Assembly: GCA_918807975.1 (NCBI GenBank)
Contig: OU964918.1
Coordinates: forward strand, 49,398,477-49,462,476
DNA length: 64,000 bases
Direction: 5' to 3'
Source: Aplidium turbinatum
Taxonomy: Eukaryota > Chordata > Ascidiacea > Aplousobranchia > Polyclinidae
This document shows positions 21,318 to 30,697 of this stretch, one piece after another. A program made the translations under genes and the position numbers. Each line of letters starts with the position of its first letter. Within the stretch, counting starts at the first letter, position 1. Below the pieces are notes generated by a model. That model ran no database searches. It saw only the letters and a list, made by a program, of their open reading frames with translations, and was not told the DNA's origin.

Positions 21318-22112
21318 ATTATGTGCATACACAACAGCTGCACCACCAATATACAAATATAATAGGCCTACTAGTATCAAACAACAACAAGGTTCCTTCA
21401 ACTGTCACTATATAGGTGACTGCTACTGTATTACACTTGAAATTTTTTCCTAAAAAAGTTAATAATACGATCATCGAAAGCAATAAATTCTTGGCAAATT
21501 GAGGTGAGATCAAACGGATCGATCAAGTTTTTGTGAATGTGTTCAACTGTTCATCCTATGGTTCAAGTGCTCTTGGGTTAATCTGCTTTTTAAGTAATTT
21601 TTCACCAGTCTGTGGCACGAAAAAGACCTTTTTGCAGTAGCATTAAACATAGGGATTTTCAGGTATAACTGTATCAGTTTTGATAGATTTATGCACGGTA
21701 AATGCTTTATCTATTTTAACAGCTTGAGTTCGTTTTCGAGAGAATTAACATCAATATCCCCATCTAGCCTGGTTTTTAAGTGCCTTCTTTTAGAGACAAA
21801 GTTGCTGCATCCTCTACCCTTGCTGCAGCTAAAATTACTTTGTCTATATCACAAAAACTGCAGGTTATCTTGGTTAAATCTTTCGCTACTTTTTCAAAAA
21901 TATTTGGCTTTCAAAAGTGGGTGGCCCAGGCCCACCCAGAAAACAAAAGTAGGTGGGCCCAGGCTCACAAGGCCCACGTGGTTCCTCCATCCCTGATCAC
22001 GTTCCCTGTGGTGCAAATTTTTTTGTAGATATTTATGTAGTTGCCTTTTCCTAATGTAAAGTTACTTTCAAGAAGTTGAAATTTATTGCATTTTTTAATT
22101 ATTTTCAGATTC

Positions 22113-22140
22113 CTGATGAGGGCTTAAAGTTAAGCCGAAA
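22113..22140 (+). ncRNA. Hammerhead ribozyme core in Penelope tail
   Basis: It reads CTGATGA, a stem II with GGCTT and AAGCC arms, then GAAA followed by ACGTTCG. The spacing fits a hammerhead. Stems I and III are not resolved. The stem II sequence differs from the other cores, but its pairing is kept. Confidence 0.65.
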
Positions 22141-22628
22141 ACGTTCGACTGTTAAAACTATTTGTAAATATGTAAAATATATATTGTTATAATGCTCAGC
22201 CCTGTTGTATTGTTGTGGCTTATTCATATATACGGTAACCTTTAAGTAAAAGGTATAAATGGGGAACATACAAAAGTCAAAAAATTCATTTTTGGTGGCG
22301 GGTTTGGGAGGGGGGCTTGATCCCCCTCAGCCCCATGCTGGGTGCGCTACTTTTGAAACCAAAACGCAGCACAATGTCAGATGAACACTTTCAGATGCTT
22401 GTGTTTCTTCGAGGAAATTCAAAATAAAACTTGTTTGTTTCGAGTGGTTTATACCGTGTGAATGTTTGGCACCTAGCAAACAAAATAAGTTTATGCTAGT
22501 GTATGCGCTGACGCTTATGCCGCCAATTTTTTTTTACAAGTTACGTTGACGCATAAGGCGTATGGTTTTTCGAACGTTTGCTTTTACGCTGACGGCGTCA
22601 ATATTTTTTGCATACGCGTACATCACTG

Positions 22629-22932
22629 CTCAAGGCATAGCCTAGCATGTGTCCAGCCAAAAACACACTCATTTATGCTCTTGAATAGCGTCTAACTGGC
22701 TTCTTTTTGAGCATCGAACAAGGGGTCTCATCACTCGAATATAAAGATGTCTCTTTTGTGATAAAAAAACATTCACTTGGCATACAAACAAAGTTCATTT
22801 TCGTACGTCAGTTTAAATCTTCAACAGCTAAAAATCGATTTCGATTAGCTAAATCACCTTCAGTTAACTTTATTCAAATAATATCGAATTATTTCTTATA
22901 TTTAAACTAGGGTGATTGACGACTACACCAAG
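22629..22932. other. Host sequence between the two transposon stacks
   Basis: No gene or repeat family was recognised. It begins with the Y1 target duplication and runs into the tail of a minus-strand SINE. Confidence 0.55.
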
Positions 22933-23102
22933 TCAGATTGGTTGGTTGGTTTATTTGAATCTTCATCCTCGGACCAGGGGCCCGGAAGCGGGGGGGCAGG
23001 GGGGGCGGATGCCCCCCTGCCCTCAATTTTTCTGCAGATGGAGGGGCAGGGGGGCAATGGTGCCCTTTTAAAGTCATGTAAGCTACTGCACATTTTGCTA
23101 TA

Positions 23103-23280
23103 CAGTAGAATTCGCCTATAGTGACTTTAGCTATAGTGACACTTCGCCTATAGTGACACCTGTTGCAAAGTCCCGTTTGCATACGCAACAGTTGAGTAGG
23201 ATTCGGCTATAGTGACACTTCGGTTATGATGACACTTTTTCCGCGGTCCCTTCAGGTGTCACTATAGGCGAATTCTACTG
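23103..23280. mobile_element. Tigger/pogo-like MITE
   Basis: Ends CAGTAGAATTCGCCTATAGT and ACTATAGGCGAATTCTACTG are flanked by TA on both sides. It is 178 bp, with internal repeats of cctatagtgacac. W1 lacks it at the same point, confirming insertion. Confidence 0.92.
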
Positions 23281-23364
23281 TATAACAATTTCTGCTATTC
23301 GCTTTTAACCTATTTATAATCTTTTATTTTTGCCTTAAAATAATATTTAGCCTACGGCACAAAA

Positions 23365-24290
23365 TTTTGCAACTGCAACACAGTACAGGCCTTAAAACTA
23401 GTTTTTTTTTCGGCAGCCATCGTGGCCTACCGGGAGCTCCTTCTCGGCGGCCAAATCTGCGTGCTTGGAGGCCAAAATACAAAATAAAAATAACGATAGC
23501 ACAAGTAAATAAAATTAAACTTGCAACAATGCTAAAATGATCACTTAGCGTTGTTGAAGTCTAGGCCTGGGCGACGTCCTACAATAGAATCGTTGCACCA
23601 CGCAGTAACTGCTTTATCGGGATTGTAATCCAGTACTGCGGGACTATCTAACGACACTTGCACGAGTGTCTCCAATGTGGCTGATTTTAAAGAAGTTCGT
23701 CACTCCCCTAGAATTCTTTTTAGCAACGAAAAACAACGTTCGACAATCGACATGTGTTGACGATGACGGCAAGGTAATAAAATAAGTATTTCAATGATGT
23801 GAAGGACATAACTAAAAGAAGCATAATTTTTGCAAAATAACTTATGATCAAAAAATGTTTCCCCTCGGATGTCAACTAACCTAATTCTCCTTTTTAACAA
23901 CGATTCAATGTCCGACAACATCGAATCAACATAAAAACGACAATATTGCCAGCCGATGTAAATTAGCATTTCGAATTAAGACTTTGTTAAAATAAACGTC
24001 GGGCATTACAAACAAGACTTACAGCGCTGGCGATCGCAGATGGATATATTCCATCAATAACAAATATTCCCGCACAATGCAACAGTGGCGATTATGATGC
24101 GCTGACCTAATTTTGAGTCACTCTTTGATACAACATATTTTCGACAGTTAATCCACGATCATTCTATTGCGAAATTGAATAATTGGCTAGAAGAGACCGG
24201 CGGCCAAACTTGGCCAATTGAGGAGGTAGCACCGGCGGTCATTCAAGCACTACTTAGCGGCCATGGTCGCAGGCTGCTTTAAGGCTTAAC
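23365..24290 (-). mobile_element. hAT relic with transposase C terminus
   Basis: The segment is absent from W1. Ends are approximately CAGGCCTTAAA and TTTAAGGCTT; the target duplication is unclear. On the minus strand SIVERCFSLLKRI, and past a stop LKSATLETLVQVSLDSPAV and AVTAW, form a degenerate hAT dimerisation domain. It is broken by at least one stop. Flanks are rich in cggcggcca motifs. Confidence 0.65.
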
Positions 24291-24399
24291 AGTAGGTTAC
24301 ATTATTATAACATAGCATGATGCCCTTCTTTGTATACTGGACACTTGTAGGCTATCATTACTCAATAGCCTACATAGTGAGCTGATAGATTAGCATTAT

Positions 24400-24967
24400 T
24401 GTTCCAGACAATTTTCACCAAATCAAACGTCATATAAAAACCGTTCAAGTCTACTGAATATTACGTCATGGAAATTCCTAAAGCATGTGCCAAAATTGCA
24501 CCAGCGTTCATAAGAATTAAGTCAAACCTGTTTGGGCCTGTTTGGGCCTGTTTAAACAGGAAATATTACATCAGCTTTAAACACCTGTTGGAATGACTTC
24601 ATAATTGTCTTTCATTATTGCGTCACAGTACTGCATACGTGAATTTGAGATATTGCTATCTATTCTGGTCATTCGTAAAATGATTGTTTGAAAGTTGGCC
24701 GCACATTTAACTGTTGGCTTAGTGCTTGCTAGCTGGACAAAGGTTCCGTCTTTTATCCAAGTAATCTGTTCTGTAGTGACAGTTTTCAGTGGTGTACGCG
24801 TTGCACCCCCTCGTTTTTGGTAGCCGTGGGCTAATTTTTACAGAAATACACTGTTTGAAAAGAAGTTCAAGTGTGTGTTTCTTCGGTCATTATATGCAGA
24901 CGAAAGGATCCGGGAACTTTAAGTTACAATTTTCCCACGAAGAAATTATGGTTTACCGCTGTGACCA
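24400..24967 (+). repeat. 5' LTR of the BEL/Pao element
   Basis: It starts TGTTCCAGAC and ends GCTGTGACCA (TG...CA). It is 568 bp and nearly identical to 29764-30336. Confidence 0.93.
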
Positions 24968-25260
24968 TAAAAAATAAAAGACGATTCTCTGTCTAGTGTT
25001 TGGCACAGAAGCACTTAGAAGCAAAAAAATAAAAGACGATTCTCTGTCTAGTGTTTGGCACAGAAGCACTTAGAAGCAAAAAATAAAAGACGATTCTCTG
25101 TCTAGTGTTTGGCACAGAAGCACTTAGAAGCAAAAAATAAAAGACGAAGTTAGTTAGTTGGTAGGCCAAGAAGCACTTAGAAGCAAAGAAATAATAAAAG
25201 AAGATCTTGTTGGTTGGTAGTCTAAAGAAGCAAAGAAAATTAAAGACATTTCTTCTCAGT
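24968..25260 (+). repeat. Tandem leader repeats after the 5' LTR
   Basis: About six direct units of 45-55 bp begin ataaaagac and end gcacttagaagc. The first three are almost identical and the later ones diverge. They occupy the untranslated leader where a primer-binding site is normally expected next to the LTR. Confidence 0.85.
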
Positions 25261-25528
25261 TTGGTACAGAAAAAAAATAACTTTGACATTCATTGGCAAG
25301 AAAGAAGATTAAAGGCAATCCATCTGTGCTTGAAGATTCAAGTGGAAGAATCCAAGCAAGTTTTGTGGACGTTTGGACTTCACATACTCGTACAGCTACG
25401 GTATCGTGCATTTAAATTCTTTTTTGTATTTTTACGGTCTTTGCAGTTAAGTTTTTTATAACTACTGTAATTTTGTGTGTTTGTGTAACTTAATTTTTTA
25501 ATTGTTAAATTTAGCCCTAACATTTAAT

Positions 25529-28500
25529 ATGTCTACACTCGGTGGTGACAGGGACTCGACCGCCGTCGACTCGACTGAGTTTAAGCCTGATGATGTTCTT
25601 TGCGGTCGGGCAGGCCATTCTGGGGAGGGACCCATTAACGATGAGGCTAAGTCAGTTCGAGAGGCCCGGCATCTTAGACGGGATATTTTGACTCAAATTG
25701 GGAAACTTTCTGTAGCCCTAGGTTCTTTGAGTGATAAGCAGGAACTGTTAATTTTTAGATCTAAGTTATCTACTTTAGAAGAGGAATTACGGCATTTCCA
25801 TGCTCTTTTGAGTAAAATTGTTAACTCTGCAATCTTGGCAGAACTTCGTGATAGGGTAGATCCCGAATTTAACTCGTTAAAAAATAACTTCGAACAAAAA
25901 GAAAGTGAGTTCTCAGATAGGTTGGATGCTGACATACATCCTGAGGATAGCGCCTCAAATGTAAGCACTAGGATGTCTGAGAGCTCGTCACGGATAGTTG
26001 CACAAATTAACCTACAGTTAAGACGAGAGGAGCTCCAGATCCAAGCTGAGGCCGAAGCAAGAGCTGCTGAGGCCATCGCAAGAGCTGAAGCCATACGAGC
26101 TGAGGCTGCCGCGAGAGCTGAGGCCGACGCGAGAGCTGCTGAAGCCATACGAGCTGAGGCTGCCGCGAGAGCTGAGGCCGACGCGAGAGCTGCTGAGGCC
26201 GCACGAGCAGAGGCTGCCGCGAGAGCTGAGGCCGAAGCGAGAGCTGCTGAGGCCGCCGCGAGAGCCGAAGCTAGAGCTGCTGAGTTCGCACTCAAAGACG
26301 CTCAGTTGAGGGCCGAACAACGTAAAGAGGTAGTTTTAGCTGAATATCGTTCTGAGTTGGGCTCCCGGCGTAGTTCTAGGAAGGGCTCTTCTAGGCATTC
26401 CAGAAGTGAACATCAATCACAGTTTAATTTACCTAACCTTTTCCAGACGCCTGTTCAATCCGTAAGTGGACCTGTACAATCCACATGTTTTCCAGCTGTT
26501 TCAGGAGGTCTCGGGGCCGCGGCTAAGGGTCTTCCGAAGGCTGTAGAGCCAAGGCCTGCAAATTACAACCGAACTCCTCCCCCAGAGCGTACAGGTCACG
26601 GGGCCGCCATTAGCAGTAATGCTTTGCCCCCTTCACAGTTTTCAGCGCCGCTAGTTTTTGATCGCCCAGCTACACGTAATTTGGGTGGTTGTGAGAGGCG
26701 TATCGCGTCTCCTGATTTTAACGTGTGTGAGGATCGTGATCGGGCTGTGCATGTGACTGAGCCCACTCAGCCCCTTAAGGGATATAGCTTGTCTTCTCCC
26801 GCTAAATCGAGTTCTCAACAGCAGGATTGCTTTTTTGAATACCAAAATAGTAGGACGTTCTTCGATAAGGCGGCCTTGATTGGTTACGATGGTAATAATA
26901 TGCCATTTGTCTTCTTTAAAAATCGTGTTATGGCCTTGATGGCAGCTTCGCCCTTTAAGGGAACTCGTTTGACTTTGTTGCAAGCAGCTTGTGTTAGAAC
27001 AGCTGCACAAACGATTGCTAATTTGGTTTCTGACACTCCTGGCTTGTCAGAGGAAGACAGGATAGAAATGTCGTTAGCTCGCTTGTCCCAACGTTTTGGA
27101 GTTCGTGGAGGTCTTTTCGCAGAACCAGAAATTAGAAAGTATCGCTATGGTAGCAAATTGACTTCTATCTCTTCCAGTGATTTGAAAGAGTTTAAAGATG
27201 AATTGTCGCAGTGTTTGCTTTACGCGAAAGCTTATGGTCAGCGTGATAAATTAGAAGGACGTTTTGTTTTGGATTTGGCTAAGCGACTCCCGTTTGACGC
27301 TAAGCAGCGTTATCTTGACTTTTTAGGTGATCAGTATGGTAGCACTGAGGAACCTACCTTTCAGAGTTTGTTTGAATTTGTAGTACGGGAGGAAACGCGC
27401 AAGTCGACTGATTTTAGCATTATGCTAATGGGCGATTCTGGTGAGTCGCAGCAATTTAAAAAGTTTGGCAAAGGAAAATTGCCTTCATGTCCGGTTAGGC
27501 AGACGTCGGTAAAACCCCATGATAATGTGATTTCAGGGAGTTCGCAGTACTCGACTGCTGTTGGCGCACCGCGCGGCGGTGTGGCCAGACATAGTGACAT
27601 ACCGGCATGTTTTTGTTGTTCATCACGTGGTCAAGTTGAATATCATTTTTTGTCTAATTGTAAAGAATTTTTGCGCTTGACACCTAAAGGTCGGAGAGAT
27701 GTCATTGTGAAAGCTGGAAAATGCTTGAACTGTTTGCGCCAGCATATAGTTAAGGACTGTAATCATGCAAACAACTGTCGTCAGTGTGGGCCTAACAACG
27801 ATAGGAAACACTATTTTCTTCTGCATGATTTTTATGTGACGTCACGTGATTCTCTGGATTTGGTCGGTAAAGATGATGCTGGTGCCAGAGTTCCTGTGCG
27901 TAATGTTAAGATTGGAAATGTTAAAGCAGCCTTTAACCGCGTTACTGCTGCTCGTGTTTTGAATCCAATGACTGGCAAATCGAAGTTGGTGTATTGTCAG
28001 CATGATCCTGGTTCGCAGTTGATCTTTGTTTCGAGTGACTTGGTGTGCGAACTTGGTCTTAAACCGTATGATAAAGCGTCGTTTAAAATGGATACTCTGG
28101 CTGGTCAGAAACCTACTTGTGCTGACCTTGTTAAACTCAACATCCAGTCGTTAGAGACTGATGAACTGTTTTGTGATATAACCTCGGTGGTTAACCCAGC
28201 TTGGGCTGACGATGTTAAGACTTTACCACATAAGCAGGATTTAAGTAGTTTCCGTCATTTTCATGACGTGAATATGTTTCATTTGAATGATTGTAGTACT
28301 GTAGATGTACTGATTGGAAACGACAACGCTTATTTGATGTGGGCAAAAGAAGAACGTGTTGGTGAAAATCGCAGTGAACCGCATGCTTTACTCACTCCTC
28401 TCGGTTGGTTGGCTTGTGGTGGTAAGTCACCCTTAGTTGAAAGCGTTGCTAAAGTGTGCAGAGTGCAGACGTCTTCAGAGTCGGATGTCATCTCTGGCTT

Positions 28501-29449
28501 TCAGCGTAAAATTCAGTCTCGTGATATGGAAATAGCAGACCTGAATAAAGTCATTCAGGATTTGACTTTGCAAAATGAAACCTGTAAATTGTCTCGCAAT
28601 GATATTTTGGCTAGAGAACTTGTCGAACCGAATATTGAGTTGAAAGATGGTCGATTTGAGATACCTGTTCCGTTGAAGGAAGATATTGATTTACCTAACA
28701 ATTTTGTGTTGGCGTCAGATAGAGCTGCTGCTTTAAGGAAGAAGGCTTTAAAACAATCTGAATTTCGAGGAACTTGTGTAAATGATGTAATGTCTTCTTG
28801 CCCTGACTTGTCTGACTTGTTAAACCCTCTGGCAGATGTCTTGGCTAGATTTCGGCTTGAAAGATTTGGTTTCATGGCTGATGTGACCAAATACTTTTTT
28901 CACATTTTGGACTCTTCAATACGTAAGCCCAGTTTTATTGAACTGCTTACGTACACCAGTAGTGCCGTTCGGATCGTGAACGAACGCCCTTTGGTACCTT
29001 TGAGTGACGACCCTAGGGATTTTACTGTCATCACCCCTGCCTCACTTTTGACCCCATACTTAGACCCATACTGTGCTGTTGGGCAACCACATGATCGTGA
29101 CCAATTAAGAAGGGATTATCGGTTCAATTTGTCACTTTCTCAGCAGTTTTGGAGTAAATGGATCGATTTTTACTTGCCAGGTCTTCAGGGCCGGAAAAAA
29201 TGGCTAAAAATGGCCGAGAATTTGGAGCCTGGTCAACTTGTAGTGGTAGGTTCTCTCCAAGACATTGGTAAACGTGGGAAGTATCAACTTGGGAGGGTGC
29301 ATGAGGTAGTTCCACAAATTAGGAAAGGGAAGCCTGTGGTTCGTAGAGCCAAAGTTGCCGTCTGCAACTATGATGAGAGTACGGGGAAAGTAAAAGTAGA
29401 CTACGTGTTGAGGGATATTTCGTGCCTCGCCCCCGTAAAGAACACCTAA
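25529..29449 (+). CDS. BEL/Pao gag and partial pol reading frame (fossil)
   Basis: One open frame of about 1300 residues from an ATG at 25529. Parts in order: N-terminal region; an Ala/Glu/Arg-rich coiled coil (residues about 165-260) of near-repeats such as RAEAAARAEADARAAEA; a Ser/Pro linker; a gag-like region (about 420-640); a Cys/His cluster (about 690-770, CLNCLRQHIVKDC); a retropepsin-like region (about 790-980) of the DUF1758 type; short pol remnants; and a C-terminal tail like DUF5641 of Pao integrases (about 1200-1300). It is treated as a fossil: the set is incomplete, with about one break. The start is chosen because it is the first ATG of the frame. Confidence 0.82.
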   Translation: MSTLGGDRDSTAVDSTEFKPDDVLCGRAGHSGEGPINDEAKSVREARHLRRDILTQIGKLSVALGSLSDKQELLIFRSKLSTLEEELRHFHALLSKIVNSAILAELRDRVDPEFNSLKNNFEQKESEFSDRLDADIHPEDSASNVSTRMSESSSRIVAQINLQLRREELQIQAEAEARAAEAIARAEAIRAEAAARAEADARAAEAIRAEAAARAEADARAAEAARAEAAARAEAEARAAEAAARAEARAAEFALKDAQLRAEQRKEVVLAEYRSELGSRRSSRKGSSRHSRSEHQSQFNLPNLFQTPVQSVSGPVQSTCFPAVSGGLGAAAKGLPKAVEPRPANYNRTPPPERTGHGAAISSNALPPSQFSAPLVFDRPATRNLGGCERRIASPDFNVCEDRDRAVHVTEPTQPLKGYSLSSPAKSSSQQQDCFFEYQNSRTFFDKAALIGYDGNNMPFVFFKNRVMALMAASPFKGTRLTLLQAACVRTAAQTIANLVSDTPGLSEEDRIEMSLARLSQRFGVRGGLFAEPEIRKYRYGSKLTSISSSDLKEFKDELSQCLLYAKAYGQRDKLEGRFVLDLAKRLPFDAKQRYLDFLGDQYGSTEEPTFQSLFEFVVREETRKSTDFSIMLMGDSGESQQFKKFGKGKLPSCPVRQTSVKPHDNVISGSSQYSTAVGAPRGGVARHSDIPACFCCSSRGQVEYHFLSNCKEFLRLTPKGRRDVIVKAGKCLNCLRQHIVKDCNHANNCRQCGPNNDRKHYFLLHDFYVTSRDSLDLVGKDDAGARVPVRNVKIGNVKAAFNRVTAARVLNPMTGKSKLVYCQHDPGSQLIFVSSDLVCELGLKPYDKASFKMDTLAGQKPTCADLVKLNIQSLETDELFCDITSVVNPAWADDVKTLPHKQDLSSFRHFHDVNMFHLNDCSTVDVLIGNDNAYLMWAKEERVGENRSEPHALLTPLGWLACGGKSPLVESVAKVCRVQTSSESDVISGFQRKIQSRDMEIADLNKVIQDLTLQNETCKLSRNDILARELVEPNIELKDGRFEIPVPLKEDIDLPNNFVLASDRAAALRKKALKQSEFRGTCVNDVMSSCPDLSDLLNPLADVLARFRLERFGFMADVTKYFFHILDSSIRKPSFIELLTYTSSAVRIVNERPLVPLSDDPRDFTVITPASLLTPYLDPYCAVGQPHDRDQLRRDYRFNLSLSQQFWSKWIDFYLPGLQGRKKWLKMAENLEPGQLVVVGSLQDIGKRGKYQLGRVHEVVPQIRKGKPVVRRAKVAVCNYDESTGKVKVDYVLRDISCLAPVKNT

Positions 29450-29763
29450 GTGTTAGGGTTTGAGCCTGGTTTTGTCTGCGGTGGCCGACCCTTGTCTGAG
29501 CCCAGAACAGTCGGTTATTATCGCAACAATTGTATATAGCGTCATTTTTGCGTGTACCTAATACCTATGGTACCAATTTCATGTATCATCGTGTTTATTC
29601 TTATTGTTGTTCATTCTTTGCATGCCCTTTGTATTTGCGTATTAACTTAAACGTGAGTGATTCAAACAATTTGTGTATCATGTGTTTTTATTCATTGGCT
29701 CACAATTGTCGTCAATTCTTTTTTAGTTATGCCATGTCAGACTGTCATAACTAGGGGCCGCTA

Positions 29764-30336
29764 TGTTCCAGACAATTTTCACCAAATCAAACGTCATATA
29801 AAAACCGTTCAAGTCTACTGAATATTACGTCATGGAAATTCCTAAAGCATGTGCCAAAATTGCACCAGCGTTCATAAGAATTAAGTCAAACCTGTTTGGG
29901 CCTGTTTGGGCCTGTTTAAACAGGAAATATTACATCAGCTTTAAACACCTGTTGGAATGACTTCATAATTGTCTTTCATTATTGCGTCACAGTAGGCTAC
30001 TGCATACGTGAATTTGAGATATTGCTATCTATTCTGGTCATTCGTAAAATGATTGTTTGAAAGTTGGCCGCACATTTAACTGTTGGCTTAGTGCTTGCTA
30101 GCTGGACAAAGGTTCCGTCTTTTATCCAAGTAATCTGTTCTGTAGTGACAGTTTTCAGTGGTGTACGCGTTGCACCCCCTCGTTTTTGGTAGCCGTGGGC
30201 TAATTTTTACAGAAATACACTGTTTGAAAAGAAGTTCAAGTGTGTGTTTCTTCGGTCATTATATGCAGACGAAAGGATCCGGGAACTTTAAGTTACAATT
30301 TTCCCACGAAGAAATTATGGTTTACCGCTGTGACCA
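29764..30336 (+). repeat. 3' LTR of the BEL/Pao element
   Basis: It is 573 bp and matches the 5' LTR. The extra GGCTA at about 29994-29998 (cagtaGGCTActgc against cagtactgc at 24627-24635) is the clearest difference. Confidence 0.93.
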
Positions 30337-30697
30337 ATTATCGCTATATCTTATCTTAAAACTTGAAAAAAAATTGGCCTTTTAGTAAACAAAAGTGCCC
30401 TTTTTTCGTAGTTTTGCCCCCCCCCAGTCAAAAATCGTTCCGGCGCCCCTGCCTCGGACTGACAAGGCCTTTGATAGTTTATTTTTGGTAGTTTCACATA
30501 CGGTAGGCTATTTGTAGAGGCTTTTGACGCAGGGCCGGTAACCGAGATTGACAGAGTGAAGTTTCCGGTTGTTAAAAATATTAGATTCCTCATTGCTCCA
30601 TGATTGACACTTCTAACGGTTCCGGTACCGTACCTTGAAATTTGAATTCTTAAAATAAATCTGCATTGTACTGCGTGTACCGGTGGATAGGATACAA

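Larger units (their letters stand above)
18778..21995. mobile_element. hAT-V, nested in the Penelope-like fragment
   Basis: Ends CAGAGATGGAGGAACCA and TGGTTCCTCCATCCCTG, with a perfect 8-bp duplication atcacgtt (18770-18777 and 21996-22003). Subterminal aggtgggccc motifs occur at both ends. No intact transposase was seen. It is interrupted by hAT-U. Confidence 0.9.
17717..22250 (+). mobile_element. Penelope-like element fragment, interrupted
   Basis: The 3' part of a Penelope-like retroelement lies in hAT-X. It carries a GIY-YIG endonuclease region (about 17930-18720) and a tail with a hammerhead core (22113-22140). Insertions W1 (18117-18502) and V (18778-21995) split it. The left limit and upstream reverse-transcriptase part are unclear. 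It is broken, by several breaks including the insertions, and old relative to them. Confidence 0.75.
14931..22352. mobile_element. hAT-X, 7.4-kb nested composite
   Basis: Ends CAGTAGCGCACCCAG and CTGGGTGCGCTACTT are flanked by ttgaaacc (14923-14930 and 22353-22360), exactly where the Y1 coding sequence is interrupted. Its own sequence is only the two ends (to about 15066 and from about 22220). hAT-Z2 and a Penelope-like fragment with further insertions fill the middle. Confidence 0.85.
13016..22628 (+). mobile_element. hAT-Y1, outermost layer of a 9.6-kb nested stack
   Basis: Ends CAGAGATGTAGCCTACG and CGCGTACATCACTG are flanked by a perfect 8-bp duplication ctcaaggc (13008-13015 and 22629-22636). 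Its own sequence is only 13016-13247, 14876-14930 and 22353-22628. Joined in order, these match the compact relatives Y2 and Y3 and carry fragments of a hAT transposase C terminus (MFSMGKDI and DEHFQMLVFLRGN). All the rest is later insertions: hAT-Z1 and hAT-X. Confidence 0.9.
24400..30336 (+). mobile_element. BEL/Pao-type LTR retrotransposon (incomplete)
   Basis: Two near-identical LTRs (24400-24967 and 29764-30336) and a 5-bp target duplication attat (24395-24399 and 30337-30341) frame a single long reading frame. The family is judged from the gag-like region, CCHC-like cysteine cluster, retropepsin-like region and integrase-type C-terminal tail of Pao elements. The LTRs differ mainly by one 5-bp TAGGCTA-type change, so the insertion is young. 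It is broken (about one break) and not autonomous; its pol part is far shorter than usual. It sits inside hAT-W2. Confidence 0.9.
22975..30451. mobile_element. hAT-W2, 7.5-kb composite
   Basis: Its ends CAGGGGCCCGGAAGCGGGGG and TTCCGGCGCCCCTG and perfect 8-bp duplication cctcggac (22967-22974 and 30452-30459) fix it as one element inserted in a SINE. Aligning with W1 leaves three insertions: a Tigger-like MITE (23103-23280), a hAT relic (about 23365-24290) and the BEL/Pao element (24400-30336). Confidence 0.9.
22933..30590 (-). mobile_element. tRNA-derived SINE split by hAT-W2
   Basis: The SINE tail (ttatttgaatcttcatcctcg, plus-strand view) lies at 22933-22974. Its body (tgacaaggcctttgatagt to gacagagtgaagtttccgg) resumes at 30460-30590. 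The 7.5-kb hAT-W2 composite sits between. The tRNA head is missing past about 30590. Confidence 0.82.

Noticed and set aside
25693-26295. Long minus-strand Ala/Ser-rich open frames opposite the gag region
   Set aside because: They are mirror readings of the repetitive coiled-coil array on the plus strand, with no independent start context or homology.
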